From the NCBI GenBank assembly GCA_025093985.1, contig JACAAK010000009.1:1674001-1738000 (forward strand): DNA of 64,000 nucleotides. Reading direction: 5' to 3'. The translations under genes and the position numbers were made by a program. Below the pieces are notes generated by a model. It saw only the letters and a program-made list of their open reading frames with translations, did no database searches and was not told the origin of the DNA. Source of the DNA: Calvatia gigantea (lineage: Eukaryota; Basidiomycota; Agaricomycetes; Agaricales; Lycoperdaceae). Positions within the stretch are counted from its first letter, which is position 1. Each line of letters begins with the position of its first letter. This document shows positions 32,639 through 43,196 of the stretch, piece by piece.

Positions 32639-32958
32639 TGTTAGATTTGCCCCAGTCAGTAAGCAGTGACAGAGTTGTATTAGAGAGTGTATAGGCAAAG
32701 GTGGACTTATCACTGACGGAGTTTGGGTCATGTGACTGTTGTCACATGACAGTTGGACTTGTAGCTGCCTGTGGACGCTTTGGAGGCCTTTAGTCTCTTA
32801 CAGTGTTCCACAGGTGAGTAGAATAGTGTATCTTGTCATTTGAGTCTCTTACAGTGTTCCACAGTAATTGTGGAATTACTCCTTCAGTTCTCATCCAATA
32901 TACTTCATTTAACCACTGTTACGTTCCCCTTTCGATCCCCTACGTGCACCGTTCAACA
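32639..32958 (+). repeat. Solo LTR, Copia2 family (320 bp) inside LINE H
   Basis: TGTTAGATTT...GTTCAACA, splitting ORF2 between IPIQL and the rest. Flanks are TATCCAGC (32631-32638) and CATCCAGC (32959-32966): an eight-base match with one mismatch rather than the usual five. It has a perfect 10-bp stem, 4-nt loop hairpin (32727-32750) and two copies of a 22-bp direct repeat (32792-32813, 32843-32864; period 51). The related LTR at 35529 has one copy and is 51 bp shorter. Confidence 0.8.
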
Positions 32959-34222
32959 CATCCAGCTTCATTTACAGAAGCTTGCTGTCAGGTTGGACTA
33001 CAGGATCAAGACCCTGTCGCCTAACCACCCTCTTAGGGCTCTTATGAGCCCTGAATATTCTGGGTCTGCTAAGTTGCATGCTTGCTCCGTCGGTCTTATG
33101 TCCCCTGCCATCCACAGGAAGACTAAAGGCTTTCTACTCCAGGCTAATGCCAACCTGGTCAACCTCGTCGAGGAATTTGAGCCCATGGCTTCAATTAACC
33201 GACCTGGATACCACCTCATGAACTGTCACCCTGACCAGGTGTCGTTCATGGAGGTGAAGCTCAATGTGGAGGGTAACACTGATCCCACGCATATGTATGC
33301 TCTTGATGCACACCTTCGGGAGTGCAGGGAGGATTTCGGGATTGTTCATATGGCGATGGATGCAAGTCTGCCGCTGCATGGCAAGTTCCAGGCAGTTTCA
33401 TCTGCCCATGTCTATTGCCAATGCGAGTGCCTGTGGGAGATCACTTGTGTTGTAGACCGGGTTACAGCACCAGATGCTGAACTCATGGCCATCGCACTTG
33501 GCGTTCATTATGCTCTTAAGCAGGATGACGTCAGGCTCATACGCGTCTTCACTGACTCTATTGTGTCAGCGAAGCTTGCGGTTGATCCGTCTACACATTC
33601 CGGGCAGATGTTGTCCCAGGGGGTGTGTGTGGCGCTTAAATGATGGCTCTCTGGGGATCCCCAGAGAGGCATTGAATTCCTCACTGTCCCTTCTTCCGAG
33701 AAGTGGGAGTTCCACCATGCTGTTCACCAGTATGTCACCTCGTTCCCTCAGGTTGCTTATGGCCTGAGGCCGTTCACTTCTATTGCCCACCTATGCAAAG
33801 AGGCAGTTGATGATGTTCTGGAGTCATGGTGTCAGCTGTACTCTACCTCTTCTTACAAGGGGCATAGCAACATGGATCTCACCTCCGGGGCAGATCCATC
33901 TATTCCGGGGAAGCCAACCTACCTTTCTGGTGGGCCCTGGCTCCCTCATATTAGCAGCTCTAACTCGCTATGTGTGAGGGCCATGCGTGCCGTCACAGGT
34001 CATGCTCCGATTGGGTCGTACTGTGTACAATTCTTTCCTAATGAAAGCATTGGCTATTTGTGTGGTGCTGCTCTTGAGGGGTGCTATCACATATTTGTCA
34101 GGTGCCCCAACCACAAGAGGGAGCTTGACAGACCTCCTCAGACCATTCGTGAGCTGATTGACTTCCTGAATACAAACCCTGGGGCTTTTGTATTCAGACC
34201 AGATGATGCTGGGATCGGCTGA
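32959..34222 (+). pseudogene. LINE copy H ORF2: RNase H and C-terminus
   Basis: Continues from LHLQKLAVRLDYRIKTL to the stop at 34220-34222. RNase H motifs MAMDAS, DAELMAI and FTDS are present. A TGA at 33641-33643 replaces CAA, found in copies A and E. The C-terminal cluster is altered: YLCGAALEG stands where other copies have CSCGAALEG, so one Cys is lost. Confidence 0.85.
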
Positions 34223-34960
34223 GCTGGCGTGCATGGGGGATTCCTGTGGGGTCGCTGGTCTTCTGGCCTACTGGGTGGAGAAGTCTTAAGGCAACAGGGG
34301 TAGGGTTCCTGGGGGGTGCTTCCGGCCTCGGCTGGTGGTGCTCCTTTCCTGGGCCTGGCTGGGGGCTTCACAGGGGGCGAAGGCATAAAATAACAGGGGT
34401 GGGGTCCCTGGGTGGCGGTGCAGGTTCGTCCTGCTCAGCTGCTTTCTTGGGTGCCATCTAGGTGATGCTTCGAGTTGCTACCCTGCCTGCTGGGTTGCCC
34501 TAGGTCAGGTCTGGGCCAACACCCTTTCATCTGGGAAGTCCAGGGTAAGGCAGCTCTAAGCAGGGGTTCCTTGCGCTGGCTCTCCTGACTACACCTGTCC
34601 CCCTGAGGGCACTCGGCTGCTGTCACTGTTGGGTCCGCCTCTTGAGGGACGATCAGGGCACCATCACAGAGCGACAGTGCATCACTGGGTGTACACCACA
34701 AGACCTGGGCAACTGGGTCTTCTTCAGTGTGATGGGCATTTTGGGCGACCGGGGGATTTAGCAAGTAAGGGGAGGTCTGGTCTGGTCTGGGTTGGCGTTT
34801 GCTTGGGTTGGGTTGGGTTGGGCTTCTTCTGAACAGTAGATTACTCTTAACTCATCAGACTTTGTAGTTGGGGGATTTGTACTCTGCTACACATAGACTG
34901 CAATTGGGCACCACATTATAAATTGGCACAAGCCTTGAATTAAAAAAAAAAAAAAAAACA

Positions 34961-35528
34961 TACACTGGATTGATCACTTCATCAGCAACAGCATCTCGAA
35001 GCCAGAAGAACCTCAAGTCCAGGTGCTTCATCCGTCCATGGTGCTCTGGGTTCTTTGCCACACAGATTCCTGACTTGTTGTCAATGTAGAGTGTTGAGGA
35101 AAGGGAAGGGGGATAGCCAAACTCTGTCAGGATGTTCCTCATCCACATGATCTCCTTGCCACCCTCAACTGCAGCAACATATTCAGCCTCGGTAGAGGAC
35201 AGAGTCACAAAAGGCTGGCACTTTGAGCACCATCCTACAGCGCCACCACTCACTAGAGTCACATAACCACTTGTAGCACGTCCTGTGGCCTTACAGGAGC
35301 CATGGGAAGCATCAGAGAAGGTCTGGAATAGCTCTGGGTTGTCATTACCCTTGTAGACAAGCTTGTACTCAATAGTTCCCTTCAGATAGTGAAATAAGTG
35401 CTTTACAGCAGCCCAGTGCCTCGGAGATGAGTTGTGATTGAACCTCCCAAGGTAGGACACAGAGTAAGCAATATCTGGATGAGTCATGGTGGCAAGATAC
35501 TGCAGGGAACCCACAGCAGAGAGATAGG
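34961..35528 (-). pseudogene. pol: Copia2 pol: RNase H domain
   Basis: Typical copia C-terminal pol: SAVGSLQYLATMTHPDIAYSV, then HYLKGTIEYKLVY, the RNase H Asp in TFSDASHGSC, TLSSTEAEYVAAVEG, LYIDNKSG and HHGRMKHLDLRFFWLRD. This piece has no stops up to the LINE tail. The N-terminal part continues beyond the solo LTR at 35798-35866. Confidence 0.9.
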
Positions 35529-35797
35529 TGTTGAACGGTGCGTGTAGGGGATCGAAAGGGGAACGTAACAGCAGTTAAATGAAGTGTATTGGATGAGAAC
35601 TGAAGGAGTAATTCCACAATTACTGTGGAACATTGTAAGAGACTAAAGGCCTCCAAAGCGTCCACAGGCAGCTACAAGTCCAACTGTCATGTGACAACAG
35701 TCACATGACCCAAACTCCATCAGCTCTAAGTCCACCTTTGCCTATACACTCTCTAATACAACTCTGTCACTGCTTACTGACTGGGGCAAATCTAACA
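35529..35797 (-). repeat. Solo LTR, Copia2 family (269 bp)
   Basis: Minus orientation. Plus-strand ends TGTTGAACGG and ATCTAACA, flanked by ATAGG at 35524-35528 and 35798-35802. Hairpin GTCATGTGAC/GTCACATGAC at 35686-35709. It has a single copy of the repeat that is doubled at 32639-32958. Confidence 0.9.
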
Positions 35798-35802
35798 ATA
35801 GG

Positions 35803-35869
35803 GAATGGACTTCATAGCTTCTTGCTCCTCAGGAGTAGGCTGGTCATCAGAGAGCTCAAGTCCTGGTGG
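35803..35869 (-). pseudogene. Copia2 pol: short segment upstream of solo LTR
   Basis: Reads on the minus strand PPGLELSDDQPTPEEQEAM then KSIPY, the segment that normally precedes SAVGSL in copia pol. This shows that the LTR inserted within a continuous pol gene. Confidence 0.8.
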
Positions 35870-36228
35870 TTTTTTTTTTTTTTTTTTTTTTAAATCATGG
35901 CTTGCACCAATTTGTAACGTGGTGCCCGATCACAGTCCGTGTGTAGCAAAGTACAAAGACCCTAACTACATTGTCCAATGAGTTAAGAGTAATCTACCTT
36001 TCAAAAAACAGCCCAACCCAGCCCAAGCCACCTAGCCCAGCCCGACCTAAGCCGCCCCCTACTGAATAAACTACCCTGGTTGCCCGAAATGCCCATCACA
36101 CTGAAGAAGACCCAGTTGCCCAGGTCTTGTGGTATACACCCTGTGATGCACCGTCACACTGTGATGGTGCCCTGATCATCCCTCAAGAGGCGGATCCAGC
36201 GACAACAGCAGCCGAGTGCCCTCAGGGG
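35870..36228 (-). mobile_element. LINE copy I, 3' end (poly(T) and 3' UTR)
   Basis: Minus-strand LINE tail with poly(T) at 35870-35892 and 3' UTR. It is interrupted at GAGTGCCCTCAGGGG (36214-36228) by LINE J and continues at 47203. Confidence 0.9.
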
Positions 36229-38048
36229 TGCTCAAACAGATTGTGCTTGGGGATGCCCTGCCAATCTTCATATGTCTAGCTAGTGCCTGTATTCGTCTAG
36301 GCTGCTGGCCAGAGTATTTCAAAGAATCTATGTCAGTTATTATCCCTAAGCCGGGTAAGTCTGCATACTCTACGCCCAAGGCCTTTAGGCCTATAGTTCT
36401 TCTCAACACGCTGGGTAAGCTGTTTGAGAAAATGATTGCAACTAGGCTCCAGTTTGACTCTGTCAAATTTGGGGTCTTTCACTCTAATCAGCTCAGAGGT
36501 GTGATCCAATGATCCACTGAAGATGCTGGCCTAATGCTGACCCACATTGTAAGAGCAGGTTGGGCTAAGGGCCTCAGGACTAGTGTTGTGGCATTTGACA
36601 TAGCGCAGTTCTTCCCATCATTGCACCATGATATGCTGGTTGCAATACTCCGCAAGCAAGGATTCGCCCCTGAGTTGGTCAAGTTCTTTGCGCACTACTT
36701 GATAGGACGGAAGACCCAGTATTGCTGGGATTCTTTCAAGTCTGAGCCATTTCCATCGGATGTGGGGGTAGGGCAGGGCTCTGCCCTCTCCCCCATCCTA
36801 TCAGCCTTATACATAGCTCTGCTAATGTGGCTTTTCGACAGGGAGGCATCACGCTTAGGGATGACCCTTCTGTCATATGTCGATGATAGTACCATCATTG
36901 TCCAGTTTAAGGACTGGAAATCCAACCTTGTGGCTCTTAAGGAGGCATATGGTATTATATTCAGGCTCTTTGAGCGCTTCGCCTTGGTACTTGAACATGA
37001 CAAGTCTGAGGTCTTTCACCTTTCCCGCAAGTATGGGGATGATAATCTGCCGATTGACCTGGGCTTTGCCCCGTTCACTGGTGATACACCGCTTTGACCC
37101 AAGCCCTATTGGAGGTATTTGGGTTTCTACTTCGACCGTGCCCTTACGTTCAAGGAGCATGTTCGCTACTATTCTACCAAAGCACTGTCTACAGTGAAAG
37201 CCATGAAAATGCTTGGTAACTCCACAAGGGGCTTGCAGCCTATGCAGAAGCACCTCCTCTATCGGTCGTGTGTTGTACCTATTGCAATATATGGCTTCAA
37301 ACTCTGGTTCTTCAAGGGTTCCCACTGTAAGGCAGCCCTTAAGAGCCTGAATGTCATACAGAGATGGGCAGCCCTGTGGATCACAGGTGCATTCCGGACT
37401 GCTCCTACTGGGGCTGCGGAGTCATTCGCGGGTCTCATACCTATCCAGCTTCATATACAGAAGCTTGCTGTCAGGTCGGACTACAGGATTAAGACCCTGT
37501 CACCTAATCATCCCCTTAGAGCCCTTATGAGCCTTGAGTATTCTGGATCTGCTAAGCTGCATGCCCGCTCTATCGGTCTTATGTCTCCTGTGGTTCGCAA
37601 GAAGACTAAAGGCTCCTTAATCCAGGCTGATTCCAACCTGGTGAACCTCATCGAGGAATTTGAGCCTATGGCCTCAATTAATCAGCCCGGATACTGCCTG
37701 ATGGACTGCCACCCTGACCAGGTGTTGTTCATGGAGGTGAAACTCAATGTGGAGGGTAATACAGACCCCGCACATATGTATGCTCTCGACATGCACCTTA
37801 GGGAGTGCAGGGAGGATCTCGGGATTGTCCACATGGCGATAGATGCAAGTCTTCTGCTTCATGGCAAGTTCCAGGCAGTTTCATCTGCCCATGTCTATCG
37901 CCAACGTGAGTGTCTCCAGGAGATCACTCATGTGGCAGGCCGAGTTACAGCATCTGATGCTGAGCTCATGGCCATTGCACTTGGCATTCATTTTGCCCTC
38001 AAGCAGGATGATGTTAGGCTCATACGCATCTTCACTGATTCTATTGCA
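36229..38048 (+). pseudogene. LINE copy J ORF2: RT to RNase H (proximal piece)
   Basis: Plus-strand LINE truncated at its 5' end inside the RT domain (LKQIVLGDALPIF). It has the RT box SYVDD near 36878, but the next residue is Ser (YVDDS) rather than Gly. TGA codons at 36510-36512 and 37095-37097 interrupt it. It runs into RNase H and stops at FTDSIA, where LINE K is inserted, then resumes at 45810 in the same frame. Confidence 0.88.
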
Positions 38049-38191
38049 TTTTTTTTTTTTTTTTTAAATCAAGGCTTGCGCCAATTTATACCACAGTGCC
38101 CGATCGCAGTCCATGTGTAGCAGAGTACAAATCCCCTAACTACAGAGTCCGATGAGTTGAGAGTAATCTACCTTTCACAAACAGCCCAACC
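38049..38191 (-). mobile_element. LINE copy K, 3' end (poly(T) and terminal 3' UTR)
   Basis: Minus-strand LINE tail, poly(T) 38049-38065. Interrupted by Gypsy2 at CAACC (38187-38191) and resumed at 44508. K as a whole is flanked by TGATTCTATTGCA (38036-38048 and 45797-45809). Confidence 0.92.
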
Positions 38192-38497
38192 TGTTATGAG
38201 TTTTCATCAATCATAACGGTTCTGTGCTATTCTACATTCCTAACTATCTGTGTGCCTGTTTCAGTTATTCTAGTCTAGCGTTCTCCGATGATATGACTTG
38301 TACCAACTACTACGCCTTGACCGGACGTTTCATGTAGTTACTCCATCCGTTCAACTGGATAACTCTAGATGTATTTAAGTGTACATACACCCTGTTGTAT
38401 TCGGTACGCTTAACCACCTTTGTTCTCTTTCCCTTACTCGCCCTCAAGACTTAGCCAGAGCTGCAACCTGAGGTCTAAACCAACTAAGGTCGTAACA
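38192..38497 (+). repeat. Gypsy2 5' LTR
   Basis: 306 bp, TGTTATGAGT...CGTAACA, with TATA-like TATTTAAG at 38372 and the putative self-primer ACGCTTAACCA at 38406-38416. Confidence 0.95.
38406..38416 (+). promoter_or_regulatory. Gypsy2 putative self-primer (predicted RNA 5' end)
   Basis: ACGCTTAACCA, exact 11-nt complement of the site after the LTR. It starts 34 nt after the first T of the TATA-like box, the same spacing as in Gypsy1. Confidence 0.7.
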
Positions 38498-38499
38498 TT

Positions 38500-38510
38500 T
38501 GGTTAAGCGT
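38500..38510 (+). promoter_or_regulatory. Gypsy2 primer-binding site (self-priming type)
   Basis: TGGTTAAGCGT starts three bases after the 5' LTR. It begins with TGG and so could also pair with a tRNA CCA end, but its full length is explained by the LTR segment at 38406-38416. Confidence 0.65.
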
Positions 38511-38578
38511 CATCACCTCACCTTGCAGGAAACAGAGTTGAAAAAGACTCGAACCATGACGAACCCAGGAGCCATTAT

Positions 38579-39663
38579 ATGAGCTCGAACCCCGACGAAT
38601 ACAGAGAACCGCAGCTTGAAGTTACAGACGACGAACTTGAAACAGATAGCGAAACCGAGTCATCAGACGAAGAAGCAGAGAACCCCGAAGTACCTGCACC
38701 AGAAACGGTTGTAGCAAGCAACGAACCCGGAGAAACCACACAAGGAGCAAACCCAACAGGAGTAGAAGCAGTTATATCAGAACTCTTCGACGAACTCGAC
38801 ATAGCAGAAGAACAACTAGGACAACAGGAGAATCAAGACACCGAAACAGAATCAGAATCAGGAGACTCAGTAATGACGGACAATATTGCACCTACCACAG
38901 CCCCTAGCACAAAGGGGCTTGTACCCGACCCAGGGTTCTTTGATGGGACACGAACCAAATTCGACGACTGGTGGAGAGCCATGACACTCTTCATGAAATT
39001 CAACAAAGTCAGCACGGCAGATGATAAAGCTATAGCAGTCTTGGCCAGACTGAGAGGAGGAACAGCAGGAGCATATGCAGCAATGAAAGCACCACAAATC
39101 CTGGAAGGAGAAGACTCTGTAGACTGGAAGGTCTTTGCAGAAGAATTCAAACGAACCTTCTCAGATATGCCATGAACGTGAAGGCGGAATGGCAAATCGA
39201 AAAATTCAAACAGGGGAATAGGAACACGGCCGACTACCTCATCGAATTTGAGGTACTGAAAAACAAGGCAAAAACTGACAACCGACACGCCATGTTCCTA
39301 TTACGAAAAAACGCCCGACAAGATATCATCCACACTATCACAGGCTACCCTCCAGCCGCGCGACCCGATACATACCCAGAATGGAAGGAGGCCATACTAG
39401 CAGTTGGACAAGGATATGAAGCATCCGAATACCGAGGAGATAAGAAAACTAACTCGGGAACTACTTATGGAGGAATGGGAGAACCCATGGAGATAGGAAG
39501 CAGGTGACATGTGTTCAACGCAAAAGGAGAACCCACATGCTACAACTGCAGCAAAATCGGACACATAGCCAAAGCATGCACCGCGCCAAAGAAAGTACAG
39601 ATCCGAGCAATGGATGAAGCAAAGCCAGAGGAACACCAGGATTTTTCCGAAGACTCCGAGTAG
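38579..39663 (+). pseudogene. gag: Gypsy2 gag
   Basis: Starts at the ATG at 38579-38581 and has a very acidic N-terminus (TDDELETDSETESSDEE). The gag domain follows, with FFDGTRTKFDDWWRAM and FAEEFKRTFSDM. A frameshift near 39165-39175 moves to the frame that continues MNVKAEWQIEKFKQ...ADYLIEFE. A TGA at 39505-39507 follows, then a zinc knuckle CYNCSKIGHIAKAC at 39538-39579 and the stop at 39661-39663. The frameshift and premature TGA make it a pseudogene. It would package the element's RNA. Confidence 0.85.
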
Positions 39664-39665
39664 GT
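39640..39665 (+). promoter_or_regulatory. Gypsy2 gag/pol frame overlap with GGATTTTTC motif
   Basis: The gag frame reads GAT TTT TCC and stops seven codons later, while pol is open in the -1 frame across this overlap. Gypsy1 has GATTTTT at the same place, so a shared slippage signal is plausible. Confidence 0.45.
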
Positions 39666-42600
39666 GCTACCTCAAGAGTCAAGAAACTTGTATCTAGGAT
39701 ATCAGAAGAATATTACACGATTCCTCAGAAACGAAAGCGCGAACTAAACCTAAAAGGAAAAATCCAAACCCCGACAAAAAAGATAACAGTGAACACTATA
39801 GTCGACTCAGGATGCACCACCAGCAGCATCAGCAAAAGACTGGTAGATGAAGAAAAAATCCCCACAGAAAAATTAGGACAGGAAATCACAGTACTTAATG
39901 CGGATGGCACGGCAAACCAGGGAGGAAAGGTCACGGAAAAGGCAACTATACAAATGGAAATTGAAGGACACAAAGAAACAATCGAAGCATCGGTCGTACA
40001 ACTCCAAGACAGAGCAGAAGTATTCTTAGGACATGACTGGCTCATCAAACACAACCCGGAGGTAAACTGGCGAACAGGAGAAATAAAGTTCAATCGATGC
40101 CCAAAGGACTGTAAAGTCCCACACCAGAACATTCAGGTAACAGACAAGATCCGAAGCATGGCCACCACTGAGGATATATGGGAAGAGGAAGAAGAACCCG
40201 ACCCCACCGAACCCTCAGACCTGCCAGACTACGTACGGCCATTCACACATTTATTCAACAAAACTACATTCGACAAGCTACCTGAACGAACAGAATGGGA
40301 CCACGAGATAATTCTAACAGAGGACGCACCCAAGGAAATCAATGCAGGAACTTACAACATGATGATCAAAGAATAAGACGAGCTCAAAACATTTGTTAAA
40401 GAAAACCTCGAGTCAGGACGAATACGACCATCAAAATCACCATATGCTGCACCTACCTTCTTCATCCCAAAAAAGGATGGCTCAAAACGACTCATTCAAG
40501 ATTACCGACGACTGAATAACGTAGTCATCAAGGACAAAACACCGCTACCTCGAATCGGAGAAGTCATTGACAAACTAGGAAAAGCCAAATATTTCAATAA
40601 ACTAGACATCATTTGGGGTTACAACAACGTCCGAATCAAAGAAGGGGACGAATGGAAAGCAGCCTTCCTAACCAACGAAGGGCTATTCGAACCCACAGTG
40701 ATGTTTTTCGGTCTTAGCAACTCACCTGGAACGTTCTCAAGAATGATGGCGAGCATCTTCCGAGACCTGTTACGTGACAGAGACATAGTGAACTATATGG
40801 ACGACTTCGCAATCCCGGGAGACACCAAAGAACAATTACGAGAACGAACCATCCGATTCCTAGAAAGAGCAGCCGAACACAACCTGTGCTTCAAACGATC
40901 CAAATGCATCTTCGACACCGAAGAAATCCCAATGCTAGGAGTAACAGTAGGACACGGACGCATTGAAATGGAGACCGAAAAAGTAAAATCGGTATGAGAA
41001 TGGCCCCAACTGCACAACAAGAAAGGAATAGAAAGATTCCTGGGATTTGCCAACTACTACTGCCGATTTATAAAGAACTTCAGCAAGATAGCGGCCCCAT
41101 TGAATAAACTGAAGGGTTCAGAGGAGTGGGAATGGAAGGAAGAACAACAATCGGCATTTAATGAACTAAAGCAACGAATCACAGAAGAACCCACCTTAAC
41201 ACTACCCCAGAGAAAAGGTCAATTCCGGGTAGAAGTTGACGCATCAAATTACGCACTAGGGGGGGTACTCTCACAGGAACAAAATTCGAAATGGCACCCA
41301 ATTGCATTCACATCCCGCACACTATCACCAGCAGAACGAAATTATGAAATCTACGACAAAGAACTATTGGCCATCATGCATGCACTAAAGGAATGGCGAC
41401 ATTACCTACTAGACGCAGAAGAGAAATTCGAAATTTGGACCGACCATGAAAACCTGAAATACTACAGAGAACCCCAAAAACTAAACGGCCGACAAGCGAG
41501 ATGGTACCTACGGCTACAAGACTATGACTTCACACTGCGCCATGTACCAGGAAAAACAAATACAAAAGCGGATCTCCTCTCCAGAATCTACCAAGAGCCA
41601 GAACAGGAAGAAGAAAAACTAGTCACCATGATCCGAGACACTTGGCTAACAAACGACGAACCATCAGAAGAGACCATCTTACTCCGCGCTGAACTGTTTA
41701 TGGAACCCACCCTCAAGGAACGAATTAAGGCAAACAAAGGACGAGAAACAACCATCATCCAAAAAATACGCGACCAAGACCCCGACATCACCGAACACGA
41801 CGGAATAATCTACAAAAATGCCAGCATGTATGTACCACCCGAACCGACACTCAGAGAAGAAATACTACACCAGTACCACGACGCCCCTGACGCAGGACAC
41901 CCGGGACAACACCGAATGATCGAGCTGGTGACCAGAGACTACTGGTGGCCGACAATCCGATCGGACGTTCAAAAGTACATCAGAGGATGCCAGAATTGTC
42001 AACGGAATAAGCCACGCAAGACACCTCTAAAGACACCTCTACATCCGCTTCCCATCCCCAATGGCCCATGGGAAGAAGTGAGCATCGACCTCATCGGACC
42101 ACTACCCGAATCAGAGGGAAAGGACGCTATCCTAGTCATTGTCGACCGATTCTCAAAAATGATACGACTCATAGCGACAAGGACGGATGTTTCCTCAAAA
42201 GAACTAGCACAACACTATCGAGATGAAATATGGAAGCTACACGGAATACCGAGGAAAGTCCTTAGTGACCGAGGACCACAGTTCACATCCGAATTCACCG
42301 GCGAACTATTCAAAGGACTAGGGATAGAACGAAACCTATCAACGGCCTATCACCCACAGACCGACGGACAGACAGAAAGGATTAACAGAGAAGTCGAAAC
42401 ATACCTGAGGATATACTGCAACTACGACCAAAACGACTGGGCAAAATGGCTACCTATGGCCGAGTTCCAATACAACGACAAGAAGCACACTGGCACTCAG
42501 ATGACACCGTTCTACCTGAACTACGGGAGACACTCCTGGAAAGGAAAGGAAAACGGAATGACGAACAACCCTAGCAGTACGGAGTTCCTAAAACAGCTCC

Positions 42601-43190
42601 AGAATGCAAGAAATGATGCCACTTCCGCACTACGATCATATCAAGAAAAGATGAAACGGACACACGATAACAGCAAGATGAACACAAGGACATATCAGAT
42701 CAACGATGAAGTATGGTTAGAAAACACCAACATCCATACCAATCAGTCATCAAAGAAGCTAGGCCAAAAAAGGTATGGGCCTTTCCGAATTAAGGAAAAA
42801 ATAGGAGAAGCGGCATATCGGCTGGCGATACCGGAAGGATGGGCCATCCATGATGTGTTCAACGAGCAGCTACTAACCCCGGCACGAAAAACATCATTCC
42901 ACATCCAGAAAGAAGCACCAGCGCCCGAACCAATGATCATCAACAATGAAGAGGAATACGAAGTGGAAGAAGTCCGAGGAAAATGACGAAAAGGAAGGGG
43001 ATATCAATTCCTTATACACTGGAAAGGATACAGCAACGAAGAAGATACGTGGACAGCGGAGTCAAACTTGCAAAACGCCCGAGACGCGATAGCGGAGTAC
43101 CACAAAAGGCATCCGGAGGATACCTATAAAAAAGGGGGCAAGAAATCCAGGAAAACATCAGCCAAGTCAAACCCCAGACAAAGATACTAG
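39657..43190 (+). pseudogene. pol: Gypsy2 pol: protease-RT-RNase H-integrase-chromodomain
   Basis: About 1,175 codons in the -1 frame. The protease motif VDSGCTTSS lies near 39798. The RT has KLDIIWGYNNVRI, an Ile where chromoviruses usually have Arg, and YMDD at 40794-40805. RNase H has VDASNYALGGVLSQ. The integrase zinc finger is YHDAPDAGHPG...CQNCQ, and the DDE core is DLIGPL, SDRGPQF and TERINRE. The chromodomain at about 42957-43090 has YEVEEV, FLIHWKGY and DTWT. Stops: TAA 40374-40376, TGA 40995-40997, TGA 42984-42986. The natural stop is TAG 43188-43190, six bases before the next ATG. Confidence 0.92.
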
Positions 43191-43196
43191 CCAGAC

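Larger units (their letters stand above)
30069..34958 (+). mobile_element. LINE copy H, the most complete LINE in the window
   Basis: Plus-strand copy holding nearly all of ORF2 (endonuclease to C-terminal Cys/His cluster), the 3' UTR and a poly(A) tail at 34942-34958. It is interrupted by a solo LTR at 32639-32958. The 5' end is truncated at the start of the endonuclease, near the LINE G duplication. I could not find H's own target-site duplication; its right flank is a Copia2 pol fragment. Confidence 0.88.
34959..35869 (-). mobile_element. Copia2 pol fragment (RT end and RNase H)
   Basis: Minus-strand Ty1/copia pol fragment with no LTR ends of its own. It is bounded on the left by the poly(A) tail of plus-strand LINE H and on the right by the poly(T) of minus-strand LINE I, so two LINE tails face each other across it. 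A solo LTR at 35529-35797 interrupts it. Confidence 0.85.
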
